Counted from the stretch's first letter, positions 9,475 to 20,495 are shown. The stretch: DNA of 54,972 nucleotides from Bacillus nakamurai (GCF_001584325.1 NZ_LSAZ01000026.1:1-54972), one strand, 5' to 3'. Notes: generated by a model not told the origin, from the letters alone. Numbers and translations: made by a program.

Positions 9475-9759
9475 TTATTTTTGGTTTTGAAGCTGGTTTT
9501 GAATTTCAGAGATGATTTGCTCAGCGCCTTCTTTGCTAAGCACAAGCTTACCGCCGGCAAGTTTAAGGTTATCATCAGAAACTTCACCAGTTACTTGGCA
9601 AGTCATGTTTGGTTTATATTTTTTAAGGATGATTTTTTCATCATCAACATAAATTTCAAGAGCGTCTTTTTCTGCGATGCCAAGTGTACGGCGAAGTTCG
9701 ATAGGAATAACTACGCGTCCAAGTTCATCAACTTTACGTACGATACCAGTAGATTTCAT
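9475..9759 (-). CDS. abrB: Transition-state regulator AbrB
   Basis: AbrB is a tetrameric DNA-binding protein that represses many post-exponential genes (sporulation, competence, antibiotics, biofilm) during growth. The N-terminal swapped-hairpin domain reads STGIVRKVDELGRVVIP and holds the conserved arginines for DNA contact. The C-terminal multimerisation half is also intact. The start ATG follows GGGAGGAG by 8 bases. As I recall, B. subtilis 168 has two extra N-terminal residues (Met-Phe) that are absent here. The upstream region carries a sigma-A promoter and tandem Spo0A boxes, as expected for repression by Spo0A-P at the onset of stationary phase. It is the only gene in the window on this strand. 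Confidence 0.97.
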   Translation of the reverse strand: MKSTGIVRKVDELGRVVIPIELRRTLGIAEKDALEIYVDDEKIILKKYKPNMTCQVTGEVSDDNLKLAGGKLVLSKEGAEQIISEIQNQLQNQK

Positions 9760-9805
9760 TAACAGTCTCCTCCCGAGAGATAATTATTTGTAAATTATAA
9801 TTTTC

Positions 9806-9822
9806 TTCGTCATTATTCGACA
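9806..9822 (-). promoter_or_regulatory. Tandem Spo0A boxes of abrB
   Basis: On the minus strand TGTCGAA (9816-9822) and TGACGAA (9806-9812) lie exactly 10 bp apart, just downstream of the main abrB start point. This is the arrangement through which Spo0A-P represses abrB in B. subtilis. Confidence 0.85.
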
Positions 9823-9838
9823 AATTCCTTACATTCCT

Positions 9839-9867
9839 AGCATAACAAGGTTTCCAATAATCGTCAA
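9839..9867 (-). promoter_or_regulatory. abrB P2 promoter (sigma-A)
   Basis: TTGACG, a 17-bp spacer and TATGCT on the minus strand match the P2 promoter known for B. subtilis abrB. The start point should fall near 9832, immediately before the Spo0A boxes. Confidence 0.85.
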
Positions 9868-10033
9868 TCATTTTGTTTGCTATTGTTTGTAAGAATTAGT
9901 TCTTATAGTAAGTAAAGCCTTGGAAATCCTGAAATAACGGGCTTTTTAACTGCTTTAACCAACCTATTATCCTACTGAAAATCCTTTTAAATCAAGACTT
10001 TCGAACCAAGGTGTTTTATATTAGTAGATTATA

Positions 10034-10050
10034 TACGACAAAATTCGACA
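10034..10050. promoter_or_regulatory. Second 10-bp-phased pair of Spo0A-like boxes
   Basis: TACGACA and TTCGACA start 10 bp apart, with the same orientation and phasing as the known abrB operator. They lie about 75 bp before the metS -35 and about 170 bp before the abrB -35. The stretch between 9870 and 10120 is otherwise AT-rich and holds no gene that I can see. Function is unproven. Confidence 0.4.
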
Positions 10051-10124
10051 TGTTAAGACTTTTTTTAATTTCAATTTAAATTTTTAATTTTATTTATTCT
10101 TTTAAGCCCCGCACGTATATATCC

Positions 10125-10152
10125 TTGATCTTAAAGGCTAAGATGGTATCAT
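10125..10152 (+). promoter_or_regulatory. Probable sigma-A promoter of metS
   Basis: TTGATC, 16 bp and TATCAT give a reasonable sigma-A site. The start would be near 10159, leaving a leader of about 100 bases before metS. Confidence 0.5.
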
Positions 10153-10205
10153 AGATTAAGAATAAAAATAAAATAACTCATTCAATATGATTTGCACTTA
10201 TTGCC

Positions 10206-10232
10206 GCTCTCGTCCTTTGGGCGTGAGCTTTT
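10206..10232 (+). promoter_or_regulatory. Stem-loop in the metS leader
   Basis: GCTC-T-CGTCC, a TTT loop and GGGCG-T-GAGC fold into a nine-pair hairpin with one T-T mismatch and one G-T pair. TTTT follows. It lies 27 bases before the start codon and could act as an attenuator or a 5' stabiliser. I see no T-box motif (AGGGTGG) in this leader. Confidence 0.45.
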
Positions 10233-10243
10233 CGACATTCTGA

Positions 10244-12250
<2,007 letters not shown>

Positions 12251-12256
12251 ACAGGT

Positions 12257-12304
12257 ACAAAAGGTGTTTCACGTGTAACATTCCGTCGAACACCTTTTGT
12301 TTTT
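12257..12304 (+). terminator. metS terminator
   Basis: A 12-bp perfect stem (ACAAAAGGTGTT with AACACCTTTTGT) closes a 20-base loop and is followed by T residues. Some read-through into tatD is possible because tatD has no clear promoter of its own. Confidence 0.8.
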
Positions 12305-12326
12305 CAACAAGAAAGGAGTTTTTTTG

Positions 12327-13094
12327 ATGCTATTTGATACTCATGCACATTTAAACGCCGAGCAATTCGACACGGATCTAGAAGAGGTAATCGAACGTGC
12401 AAAGTCTGAACAGGTTGAACGGATAGTAGTAGTCGGATTCGACAGACCGACAATCACCCGGGCAATGGAACTGATTGAGGAATATGATTTTATTTATGCC
12501 GCTGTCGGCTGGCACCCTGTAGATGCTATTGATATGACAGATGAAGATTTGGCTTGGATAAAGGAACTGTCCTCTCATGAAAAAGTGGTGGCAATCGGAG
12601 AAATGGGACTCGATTATCACTGGGATAAATCACCGAAGGATATTCAAAAAGAAGTGTTCAGAAAGCAAATTGCCCTTGCGAAGGAAGTGGATCTTCCTAT
12701 CATCATCCATAACCGCGATGCGACTGAGGATGTCGTAACAATTCTGAAGGAGGAGGGCGCTGAACAAGTAGGCGGAATTATGCACTGCTTTACGGGAAGC
12801 ACAGAAGTTGCACAGCAATGCATGGATATGAATTTCTATATTTCATTCGGCGGCCCGGTTACCTTTAAAAATGCGAAGAAGCCGAAAGAGGTGGCAAAGG
12901 AAATTCCGAATGATCGTTTGCTGATTGAAACAGATTGTCCTTTCTTAACGCCGCATCCTTTCCGAGGCAAAAGAAATGAGCCGAGCTATGTGAAATATGT
13001 CGCAGAACAGCTCGCGGAATTAAAAGGGATGACGTATGAAGAGATTGCGTCCATTACCACGGAAAATGCAAAAAGACTTTTCCGCATGAACTGA
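12327..13094 (+). CDS. yabD: TatD-family metal-dependent deoxyribonuclease
   Basis: YabD belongs to the TatD family of TIM-barrel hydrolases. Family members show 3'-5' exonuclease activity on DNA or RNA in vitro. Metal ligands are visible: H6 and H8 in FDTHAHL, the glutamate in AIGEMGLDYH, and the later histidine and aspartate in MHCFTGS and IETDCPFLTPHP. The length of 255 residues is standard. The start is the ATG after AAAGGAG; the longer in-frame version begins inside the metS terminator. It sits between metS and rpfB, an order kept across Bacillus. Confidence 0.92.
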   Translation: MLFDTHAHLNAEQFDTDLEEVIERAKSEQVERIVVVGFDRPTITRAMELIEEYDFIYAAVGWHPVDAIDMTDEDLAWIKELSSHEKVVAIGEMGLDYHWDKSPKDIQKEVFRKQIALAKEVDLPIIIHNRDATEDVVTILKEEGAEQVGGIMHCFTGSTEVAQQCMDMNFYISFGGPVTFKNAKKPKEVAKEIPNDRLLIETDCPFLTPHPFRGKRNEPSYVKYVAEQLAELKGMTYEEIASITTENAKRLFRMN

Positions 13095-13271
13095 CAGAAT
13101 GTGCTGTCGTAAGCTGTAAAGGCTTGTCCGATTCAGAGGATATGTAAAACAGTTCTACAAGCTTCCTTCTTCTCATAGGATAGGTTGTCGATATGTCTCT
13201 CTTCCTTTTTTTGCTGTGTTTTTGCATAATGAGGAATACGCTGAAGGTTTTTGATCTTCAAGATGGGAGGG

Positions 13272-13300
13272 TTGACAGCATTTTCGATACTCTATATAAT
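13272..13300 (+). promoter_or_regulatory. rpfB promoter, perfect sigma-A consensus
   Basis: TTGACA, 17 bp and TATAAT match the consensus exactly. The start would be near 13307, inside the longer open frame. This supports the rpfB start at 13340 rather than at upstream ATGs. The preceding 13095-13271 shows no gene or clear structure. Confidence 0.85.
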
Positions 13301-13339
13301 CTCTCCGAGGAGAAGGAGGCGTTTTTCATCACACAAAAA

Positions 13340-14554
13340 ATGAAAAAACTGTTTTCCGTAAAGCTTGGCAAAAGTAAGGTCATTCTCATTGCTGCTTTTC
13401 TGCTGTTGGCAGGAACCGGGACTGCATACGGAGCTCATGAGCTCTCAAAACAATCAGTCTCAATTTCAATTAACGGCAAGAAAAAACATATACGCACACA
13501 TGCAAAGACCGTCGGGGAACTTCTGGAAACTTTGGATATACAGACAAGAGATGAAGATCAGGTCGCCCCGTCTAAGCAAACGAAACTGACAGACAACATG
13601 AATGTCGTGTATGAAGCTGCAAAACAGATCCGGCTTACAAGAGGCGGAGAAGAAAAGACTTTATGGTCAACGGCAAAAACAGTCGGCGCATTTCTAGACG
13701 AACAGCATACACCTGTGAATCAGCACGATAGAATAGATCCAGTATCAGATACAAAAGTCAAAAACGGCATGAAAGTCACGATAGATCCGGCTTTTCAGGT
13801 CACTGTAAACGATGCGGGAAAGAAAAAGAAAATATGGACGACTTCGACTACGGTCGCTGACTTTTTAACACAGCATAAGATGGACATGAAAGACGAAGAT
13901 AAAGTAAAGCCGGCATTAGATCAAAAATTGACGAAAGATAGAGCTGGCATACAGATTACTCGTATCAAAAAAGTCACCGATGTAGTTGAGGAAACAATAG
14001 CGTATCATGTGAAAGAAAAAGAAGACGCGTCTCTCGAGAGAGGGAAAGAAAAGATCGTTCAAAAAGGAAAAGAAGGCAAGCTCAAAAAACATTTTCATGT
14101 TGTAAAAGAAAATGGAAAAGAAGTATCGAGAAAGCTTGTCAAAGAAGAAACATCTGAAAAAAGCAAAGATCAAATCATTGCTGTCGGCACAAAACCGAAC
14201 AGTCCCAGAATTGAACAGCTCAGTGCGCCAAGCAGGGCGGATTCAAGCCGAAATGAATCATCCGGTAAAGTGCTTACTGTGTCTTCCACTGCTTATACCG
14301 CAAGCTGCAGCGGCTGTTCCGGCCAAACGGCTACAGGCGTTAACCTGACGAGCAATCCGAATGCCAAAGTCATCGCGGTAGATCCAAGCGTGATTCCGCT
14401 CGGCACTAGAGTCCACGTAGACGGATACGGGGATGCAGTGGCCGCTGATACAGGTTCGGCCATTAAAGGAAAACGGATTGATGTCTTTTTCCCGGAAAAG
14501 TCTTCAGCTTACCGTTGGGGAAAGAAACAAGTCACCATTAAAATTTTAAATTGA
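13340..14554 (+). CDS. rpfB: Resuscitation-promoting-factor-like cell-wall protein (YabE)
   Basis: YabE is a surface or secreted protein thought to remodel peptidoglycan, akin to Rpf and Sps proteins of Firmicutes. The 404 residues hold a membrane-spanning signal region (about 12-31), three DUF348 repeats, a G5 domain, and a C-terminal 3D (MltA-like lytic) domain with the aspartates in AVDPSVIPLG, AADTGSAIKG and IDVFF. The protein is shorter than the 437 residues of B. subtilis mainly in the linker. GAGGAGAAGGAGG ends 20 bases before the ATG, an unusually long gap. In B. subtilis the gene is countered by an antisense RNA from ECF-sigma promoters downstream, and a matching promoter is present here. 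Confidence 0.9.
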   Translation: MKKLFSVKLGKSKVILIAAFLLLAGTGTAYGAHELSKQSVSISINGKKKHIRTHAKTVGELLETLDIQTRDEDQVAPSKQTKLTDNMNVVYEAAKQIRLTRGGEEKTLWSTAKTVGAFLDEQHTPVNQHDRIDPVSDTKVKNGMKVTIDPAFQVTVNDAGKKKKIWTTSTTVADFLTQHKMDMKDEDKVKPALDQKLTKDRAGIQITRIKKVTDVVEETIAYHVKEKEDASLERGKEKIVQKGKEGKLKKHFHVVKENGKEVSRKLVKEETSEKSKDQIIAVGTKPNSPRIEQLSAPSRADSSRNESSGKVLTVSSTAYTASCSGCSGQTATGVNLTSNPNAKVIAVDPSVIPLGTRVHVDGYGDAVAADTGSAIKGKRIDVFFPEKSSAYRWGKKQVTIKILN

Positions 14555-14566
14555 TTCCGATTCATT

Positions 14567-14594
14567 CAGAGGGTTTTGCGCCCTCTGTTTTTTT
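14567..14594 (+). terminator. rpfB terminator
   Basis: CAGAGGG, a 7-base loop, CCCTCTG and seven T. On the opposite strand there is no T run after the stem, so an antisense transcript could read through. Confidence 0.88.
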
Positions 14595-14603
14595 CGTTAT
14601 AAT
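14576..14603 (+). promoter_or_regulatory. Possible rnmV promoter overlapping the rpfB terminator
   Basis: TATAAT (14598-14603) is preceded at 16 bp by TTGCGC, which lies in the loop and stem of the rpfB terminator. The -10 is perfect, the -35 only fair. Confidence 0.45.
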
Positions 14604-14629
14604 AGGTAAAGTGTATTTTCAGTAAATTA

Positions 14630-14655
14630 GACGACAAACATAAGGGAAAGTTTCG
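14630..14655 (-). promoter_or_regulatory. ECF-sigma (sigma-X/sigma-M-type) promoter antisense to rpfB
   Basis: On the minus strand CGAAAC, 16 bp and CGTC fit the sigma-X/sigma-M pattern (TGAAAC-N16-CGTC). The transcript would start near 14622 and run into the rpfB 3' end. B. subtilis is reported to make such an antisense RNA against yabE. Confidence 0.7.
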
Positions 14656-14689
14656 TTTTGGATATAAAAAGTTTTCTTTGGAGGAAGTA

Positions 14690-16136
<1,447 letters not shown>

Positions 16137-16144
16137 TTTTGCGT

Positions 16145-16173
16145 CACCACTTGGACTGCCGCCACATAGGCTA
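16145..16173 (+). promoter_or_regulatory. sigma-K-type promoter of yabG
   Basis: CACC, a 16-bp spacer and CATAGGCTA match the sigma-K pattern (mACm-N16-CATAnnnTA) exactly. The leader from about 16180 is ~118 bases and contains a 16-bp perfect palindrome at 16207-16222 built around AAGCTT. Confidence 0.75.
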
Positions 16174-16297
16174 GAGAAGAACCTTATTCATTCAACTGCA
16201 AGAAAAGCTTGAAGCTTCAAGCGCCGCAGCGGAAAGAGGTGCTTTTTATAAGGCTTTCTTTCATGATGAGGCTTAGTCTATTTGTGGAGTGGGTAAC

Positions 16298-17170
16298 GTG
16301 CAATTTCAAATAGGGGATATGGTAGCCAGAAAATCCTATCAAATGGATGTTTTATTTCGCATTATTGGCATAGAGCAAACAAGCAAAGGAAATTCAATTG
16401 CTATCCTGCATGGTGACGAAGTCAGATTGATTGCGGATGCTGATTTTTCTGATTTGGAGCCTGTGAGAAAAGACGAACAGGTGATGAGAAAACAGAAAGA
16501 TGAAAGCAGGATGAATGAATCTCTCGAGCTGCTCCGCCAGGATTATAAGCTGCTTCGGGAAAAACAGGAGTATTACGTGACGAATCAATATCAGCATCAG
16601 GAGCACTACTTTCATATGCCGGGCAAGGTATTGCATCTGGATGGCGATGAAGCTTATTTGAAAAAGTGCCTGAATGTGTATAAAAAGATCGGGGTCCCGG
16701 TCTACGGGATTCATTGCCATGAGAAAAAAATGTCGGCATCGATTGATGAATTGCTCGACAAATACCGACCTGACATTTTAGTCATTACGGGCCACGACGC
16801 TTATTCTAAGCATAAGGGCGGGATTAACGATTTAAGTGCGTACAGACACTCAAAGCACTTTGTCGAAACCGTTCATAAAGCGAGACAAAAGGTGCCTCAT
16901 TTGGATCACCTGGTGATTTTTGCGGGCGCCTGCCAATCCCATTTCGAGTCTTTGATCAGAGCGGGCGCAAATTTTGCAAGCTCGCCGTCGCGCGTGAATA
17001 TCCACGCGCTTGATCCGGTGTACATTGTCGCAAAAATCAGCTTTACTCCGTTTATGGAACGGATCAATGTGTGGGATGTCCTGAGAAATACACTCACAAG
17101 AGAAAAAGGGATGGGAGGGATTGAAACGAAGGGCGTGCTGAGAGTCGGTATGCCGTATAAATCAAATTAA
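16298..17170 (+). CDS. yabG: Sporulation-specific protease YabG
   Basis: YabG is a mother-cell protease (peptidase family U57) made late in sporulation. It trims spore coat proteins such as SpoIVA, SafA and YeeK and prepares some for cross-linking by Tgl. The 290-residue protein is nearly identical to the B. subtilis one as recalled. It includes the HCHEKKMSAS, TGHDAYSKHK and FAGACQSHFES segments, where conserved Cys and His residues probably form the active site. The start is a GTG 8 bases after GGAG; an in-frame GTG three codons earlier is too close to the ribosome site. A sigma-K promoter and its own terminator flank it. Confidence 0.93.
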   Translation: MQFQIGDMVARKSYQMDVLFRIIGIEQTSKGNSIAILHGDEVRLIADADFSDLEPVRKDEQVMRKQKDESRMNESLELLRQDYKLLREKQEYYVTNQYQHQEHYFHMPGKVLHLDGDEAYLKKCLNVYKKIGVPVYGIHCHEKKMSASIDELLDKYRPDILVITGHDAYSKHKGGINDLSAYRHSKHFVETVHKARQKVPHLDHLVIFAGACQSHFESLIRAGANFASSPSRVNIHALDPVYIVAKISFTPFMERINVWDVLRNTLTREKGMGGIETKGVLRVGMPYKSN

Positions 17171-17179
17171 CAAGAGAAA

Positions 17180-17207
17180 AACCCGCATATGTTTCGCTAT
17201 GCGGGTT
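17180..17207 (+). terminator. yabG terminator
   Basis: A 10-bp stem (AACCCGCATA with TATGCGGGTT) and an 8-base loop are followed by AATTATTTT, a weak T tract. Confidence 0.7.
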
Positions 17208-17292
17208 AATTATTTTACATAATGATACATAAATTACCGGAACTTGTGAAAAATAACGTAGGAATCAATAGAATTTTGTCAAAATAATTTTG

Positions 17293-17322
17293 TTGACAAT
17301 AGCTTATTAACGTTGATATAAT
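17293..17322 (+). promoter_or_regulatory. Upstream veg promoter (sigma-A)
   Basis: TTGACA, 18 bp and TATAAT. This corresponds to the first of the two classical B. subtilis veg promoters. Confidence 0.85.
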
Positions 17323-17333
17323 TTAAATTTTGT

Positions 17334-17362
17334 TTGACAAAATTGGGCTCTTGTTGTACAAT
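17334..17362 (+). promoter_or_regulatory. Downstream veg promoter (sigma-A)
   Basis: TTGACA, 17 bp and TACAAT, 12 bp after the first promoter's -10. Its B. subtilis counterpart is one of the strongest vegetative promoters known. The start falls near 17369, leaving a leader of about 15 bases. Confidence 0.88.
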
Positions 17363-17383
17363 AAATGTAGTGAGGTGGATGCA

Positions 17384-17644
17384 ATGGCGAAGACGTTGTC
17401 CGACATAAAAAGATCGCTTGATGGGAATTTAGGTAAACGGCTTACGTTAAAAGCAAACGGCGGCCGCCGAAAAACGATTGAGCGTTCGGGCATTTTAGCT
17501 GAGACGTACCCTTCTGTTTTTGTGATACAACTAGATCAAGACGAGAACTCGTTTGAAAGAGTTTCATACAGTTATGCTGATATTCTGACTGAGACTGTTG
17601 AATTAACATTCAATGATGATGCAGCAAGCTCAGTAGCATTTTAA
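17384..17644 (+). CDS. veg: Veg protein, stimulator of biofilm formation
   Basis: Veg is an abundant 86-residue protein. In B. subtilis it promotes biofilm matrix expression by opposing the SinR repressor through an indirect route. The sequence is essentially identical to the B. subtilis protein as I recall it: [15 protein letters not shown] at the start and [12 protein letters not shown] at the end, with a small beta-barrel-like core. The start is the ATG after GTGAGGTGG. A longer in-frame start would lie before the main transcription start and is rejected. Two strong promoters and a terminator make it monocistronic. Confidence 0.96.
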
Positions 17645-17647
17645 TGG

Positions 17648-17674
17648 GCAGTGAACCTTTGTTTACTGCTTTTT
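17648..17674 (+). terminator. veg terminator
   Basis: A 9-bp stem (GCAGTGAAC with GTTTACTGC, one G-T pair) with loop CTTT is followed by five T. Confidence 0.85.
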
Positions 17675-17807
17675 GTTTTGCCTTCGATCAGCTCTTCTAA
17701 TTATTCCCTCGAAAGTTTCAGCCGATTAAAACGGAAGCTATAGATGTCACATGTTTTATCGTGGCGTGCACGAATGGTAACCAATTTCTATAAAGGGGTT
17801 GTTTCGT

Positions 17808-17996
17808 TTGGGCAGACGTCGTGGAGTTATGTCAGATGAGTTCAAATATGAGCTGGCTAAGGATCTTGGTTTTTACGATACAGTAAAAAATGAAGGATGG
17901 GGAGGCATTCGGGCACGTGATGCCGGTAATATGGTAAAGCGCGCAATCGAAATTGCCGAACAGCAGATGGCGGCTCAGAACCAAAATAACCGATAA
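17808..17996 (+). CDS. sspF: Small acid-soluble spore protein SspF
   Basis: SspF is a minor alpha/beta-type SASP that binds forespore DNA in an A-like form and protects it from UV and heat. The 62-residue protein has the family core, with [14 protein letters not shown] near the N-terminal third and [18 protein letters not shown] in the second half. It is much like the B. subtilis protein, with one extra Ala near the C-terminus. The start is a TTG 9 bases after AAGGGG; a TTG three codons earlier is too close. I could not find a convincing sigma-G promoter in the preceding 130 bases. Confidence 0.93.
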   Translation: MGRRRGVMSDEFKYELAKDLGFYDTVKNEGWGGIRARDAGNMVKRAIEIAEQQMAAQNQNNR

Positions 17997-18005
17997 TGCA
18001 GTGGC

Positions 18006-18036
18006 CCGGGGGACAATCCGTTCCCCGGTTTTTTTA
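18006..18036 (+). terminator. sspF terminator
   Basis: CCGGGG and CCCCGG, extended by GA/TT pairs, close a 7-base loop before seven T. Confidence 0.88.
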
Positions 18037-18142
18037 TATATGGCTGTCAGGGAATTGCGTCATTTTCTGATAAGTACCTCCTGGTCTCCAAATGTGATAC
18101 AATGTTCATACTTATGTTTAGATGGAGAAGTAGGTGAAAGCT

Positions 18143-19012
18143 ATGCGTATTTTAGAAAAAGCGCCGGCCAAAATCAATCTGTCCCTCGATGTTACGAACA
18201 AACGCCCGGATGGTTATCATGAAGTGGAAATGATCATGACGACAATTGATTTGGCAGATCGGATTGAACTGACAGAGCTGCCTGAAAACACAATTAGGGT
18301 TGCATCACACAACCGCTTTGTTCCCGATGATCAAAGAAATCTGGCTTATCAGGCAGCCAAACTGCTTAAAGACAGGTACAAAGTCAAAAAGGGCGTTTCC
18401 ATTATGATCACGAAGGTGATTCCGGTAGCGGCAGGACTGGCCGGCGGAAGCAGCGATGCGGCGGCCGCGCTCAGAGGACTGAACAAGCTTTGGGATTTGA
18501 AGCTTTCTGTTGAAGAGCTTGCGGAGCTGGGAGCTGAAATCGGTTCGGACGTATCCTTTTGCGTATACGGAGGCACAGCCCTTGCAACCGGACGCGGAGA
18601 AAAGATTAAACATATCAGCGCTCCGCCTCATTGCTGGGTCGTCTTGGCAAAGCCCACGATCGGTGTATCGACAGCTGAAGTCTATCGGCGATTAAACTTA
18701 CAACAGGTTCGTCATCCCGACGTGCAGGCCATGATCGATGCAATTGAAGAAAAAAGCTTCCAAAAGGTATGCAGCCAGTTAGGAAACGTATTGGAGTCAG
18801 TTACGCTCAACCTGCATCCCGAGGTCGCCATGATTAAAAATCAAATGAAACGCTTCGGCGCTGATGCAGTGTTAATGAGCGGCAGCGGACCGACTGTTTT
18901 CGGATTGGTACAATACGAATCAAAAGTGCAGCGGATTTATAACGGGTTAAGAGGTTTCTGTGATCAGGTTTACGCAGTGAGGATGATCGGCGAACAGAAT
19001 GCTCTTGATTAA
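18143..19012 (+). CDS. ispE: 4-diphosphocytidyl-2-C-methyl-D-erythritol kinase
   Basis: IspE phosphorylates CDP-methylerythritol in the MEP route to isoprenoids. It is a GHMP kinase: the N-terminal [10 protein letters not shown] strand, the ATP loop [16 protein letters not shown] at about residues 90-105 and the C-terminal [10 protein letters not shown] loop at about 250. The length of 289 residues is standard. The start is the ATG after AGGTGA; the GTG three codons upstream forms part of that ribosome site. It stands alone before purR, with no terminator visible between them. Confidence 0.96.
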   Translation: MRILEKAPAKINLSLDVTNKRPDGYHEVEMIMTTIDLADRIELTELPENTIRVASHNRFVPDDQRNLAYQAAKLLKDRYKVKKGVSIMITKVIPVAAGLAGGSSDAAAALRGLNKLWDLKLSVEELAELGAEIGSDVSFCVYGGTALATGRGEKIKHISAPPHCWVVLAKPTIGVSTAEVYRRLNLQQVRHPDVQAMIDAIEEKSFQKVCSQLGNVLESVTLNLHPEVAMIKNQMKRFGADAVLMSGSGPTVFGLVQYESKVQRIYNGLRGFCDQVYAVRMIGEQNALD

Positions 19013-19067
19013 ATCCGTATATTAAGTTATATTATTTTTAAATTATTCGGATTTTGGGGGTAAGTTC

Positions 19068-19925
19068 ATGAAGTTTCGTCGCAGCGGCAGATTGGTGGAC
19101 TTAACAAATTATTTGTTAACCCATCCGCATGAATTAATACCGTTGACGTTTTTCTCAGAACGGTATCAATCAGCAAAGTCATCAATCAGTGAAGATTTAA
19201 CGATTATTAAACAAACCTTTGAACAGCAAGGCATTGGGACGTTGCTTACAGTGCCGGGAGCTGCCGGAGGCGTCAAATACATCCCGAAAGTTAAGCAGGC
19301 TGAAGCAGAAGAGTTTATACAGGAGCTTGGACAGTCATTAGTGAATCCTGAGCGTATCCTTCCGGGCGGTTATGTATATTTAACGGATATCTTAGGCAAA
19401 CCTTCTGTCCTGTCGAATGTAGGCAAGCTTTTTGCTTCCGTATTTGCGGACCGGGATATTGATGTGGTGATGACCGTTGCGACAAAAGGAATCCCTCTTG
19501 CTTACGCAGCGGCCAGTTATCTTAACGTACCCGTAGTGATCGTGCGAAAAGATAATAAAGTGACGGAAGGCTCTACAGTGAGCATTAATTATGTGTCAGG
19601 GTCGTCTAACCGCATTCAGACGATGTCACTGGCGAAAAGAAGTTTGAAAACGGGTTCAAACGTATTAATCATCGATGATTTTATGAAAGCCGGCGGCACG
19701 ATTAACGGCATGATTAACCTGCTCGATGAATTTAATGCGAACGTGGCGGGTATAGGCGTCTTGGTTGAAGCTGAGGGAGTGGACGAACGGCTTGTCGACG
19801 AATACATGTCACTGCTCACTCTTTCAACCATTAACATGAAAGACAAATCAATTGAGATTCAAAACGGCAATTTTCTGCGATTTTTTAAAGAACAGCATTT
19901 AAAGAATGGGGAGACAGAAAAATGA
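19068..19925 (+). CDS. purR: Purine operon repressor PurR
   Basis: PurR represses purine synthesis and transport genes by binding PurBox pairs, and releases DNA when PRPP rises. It has an N-terminal winged helix (about residues 1-74) and a phosphoribosyltransferase-like domain with the PRPP motif [13 protein letters not shown] at about residue 200. The length is 285 residues. GGGGGTAAG precedes the ATG. It overlaps ridA by 4 bases. Upstream, AAATCCG and CGGATTT form an inverted repeat that only partly resembles a PurBox pair, so autoregulation is possible but not shown. Confidence 0.96.
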   Translation: MKFRRSGRLVDLTNYLLTHPHELIPLTFFSERYQSAKSSISEDLTIIKQTFEQQGIGTLLTVPGAAGGVKYIPKVKQAEAEEFIQELGQSLVNPERILPGGYVYLTDILGKPSVLSNVGKLFASVFADRDIDVVMTVATKGIPLAYAAASYLNVPVVIVRKDNKVTEGSTVSINYVSGSSNRIQTMSLAKRSLKTGSNVLIIDDFMKAGGTINGMINLLDEFNANVAGIGVLVEAEGVDERLVDEYMSLLTLSTINMKDKSIEIQNGNFLRFFKEQHLKNGETEK

Positions 19926-20299
19926 CAAAAGCAATCCACACGAAATACGCGCCGGCGGCAATCGGGCCATATTCACAAGGAATGATCGTAAATAATATGT
20001 TTTACAGCTCAGGCCAGATTCCTCTTACTGCAGAGGGAGAAATGGTAAACGGTGATATCCAAGAGCAAACGCATCAAGTGTTCAGCAATTTAAAGGCTGT
20101 TTTGAAAGAAGCAGGCGCTTCTCTTGAGACGGTTGTAAAAGCAACGGTGTTTATTGCTGATATGGAGCAGTTTGCGGAAGTGAATGAAGTGTACGGACAA
20201 TATTTTGATGTACATAAGCCGGCAAGGTCTTGTGTGGAAGTTGCAAGACTGCCGAAAGACGCTCTCGTTGAAATCGAAGTCATCGCGTTAGTGAAATAA
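19922..20299 (+). CDS. yabJ: RidA-family enamine/imine deaminase YabJ
   Basis: YabJ belongs to the YjgF/YER057c/UK114 (RidA) family, trimeric proteins that hydrolyse reactive 2-aminoacrylate and related imines. In B. subtilis it is needed with PurR for adenine-mediated control of pur genes. The 125-residue product has the family pattern: [11 protein letters not shown] near the N-terminus, the SGQIPL strand and the active-site arginine in [16 protein letters not shown] near the C-terminus. Translation is coupled to purR by the ATGA overlap. Confidence 0.95.
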   Translation: MTKAIHTKYAPAAIGPYSQGMIVNNMFYSSGQIPLTAEGEMVNGDIQEQTHQVFSNLKAVLKEAGASLETVVKATVFIADMEQFAEVNEVYGQYFDVHKPARSCVEVARLPKDALVEIEVIALVK

Positions 20300-20309
20300 T
20301 GATCGTCAG

Positions 20310-20342
20310 AAAGTGGTTCCGGGTCCCGGAATCACTTTTTTT
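20310..20342 (+). terminator. purR-yabJ terminator
   Basis: AAGTGGTTCCGGG pairs with CCCGGAATCACTT (one G-T pair) around a very small loop, then T residues. Confidence 0.88.
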
Positions 20343-20426
20343 ATGCAGTATATGATTTCCAAAAATATTTTATCACCTATTTGTGTATGTATATCCTATA
20401 TTTTCAAAAAAATTTTCGAAACATGC

Positions 20427-20452
20427 AGGATTTTAAAAAGAATCGTGGAATT
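20427..20452 (+). promoter_or_regulatory. sigma-H promoter of spoVG
   Basis: AGGATTT and GAATT with a 14-bp gap match the well-studied B. subtilis spoVG sigma-H promoter. The AT-rich stretch before it (20340-20425) is the place where AbrB represses spoVG in B. subtilis. Confidence 0.8.
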
Positions 20453-20495
20453 GTTAGACTAATGCTTTTATATAGGGAAAAGGTGGTGAACTACT

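Noticed and set aside
9481..9762. Plus-strand open frame opposite abrB
   Set aside because: Antisense to all of abrB, no ribosome site, and transcription from rsmI is stopped by the terminator before it.
13193..13339. 49-residue N-terminal extension of RpfB
   Set aside because: A perfect sigma-A promoter lies within it, there is no ribosome site before it, and the family begins at MKKLFSVK.
19013..19052. PurBox pair upstream of purR
   Set aside because: AAATCCG and CGGATTT form an inverted repeat, but the CGAAC cores are not kept and the spacing of about 30 bases is too long. Left as a remark only.
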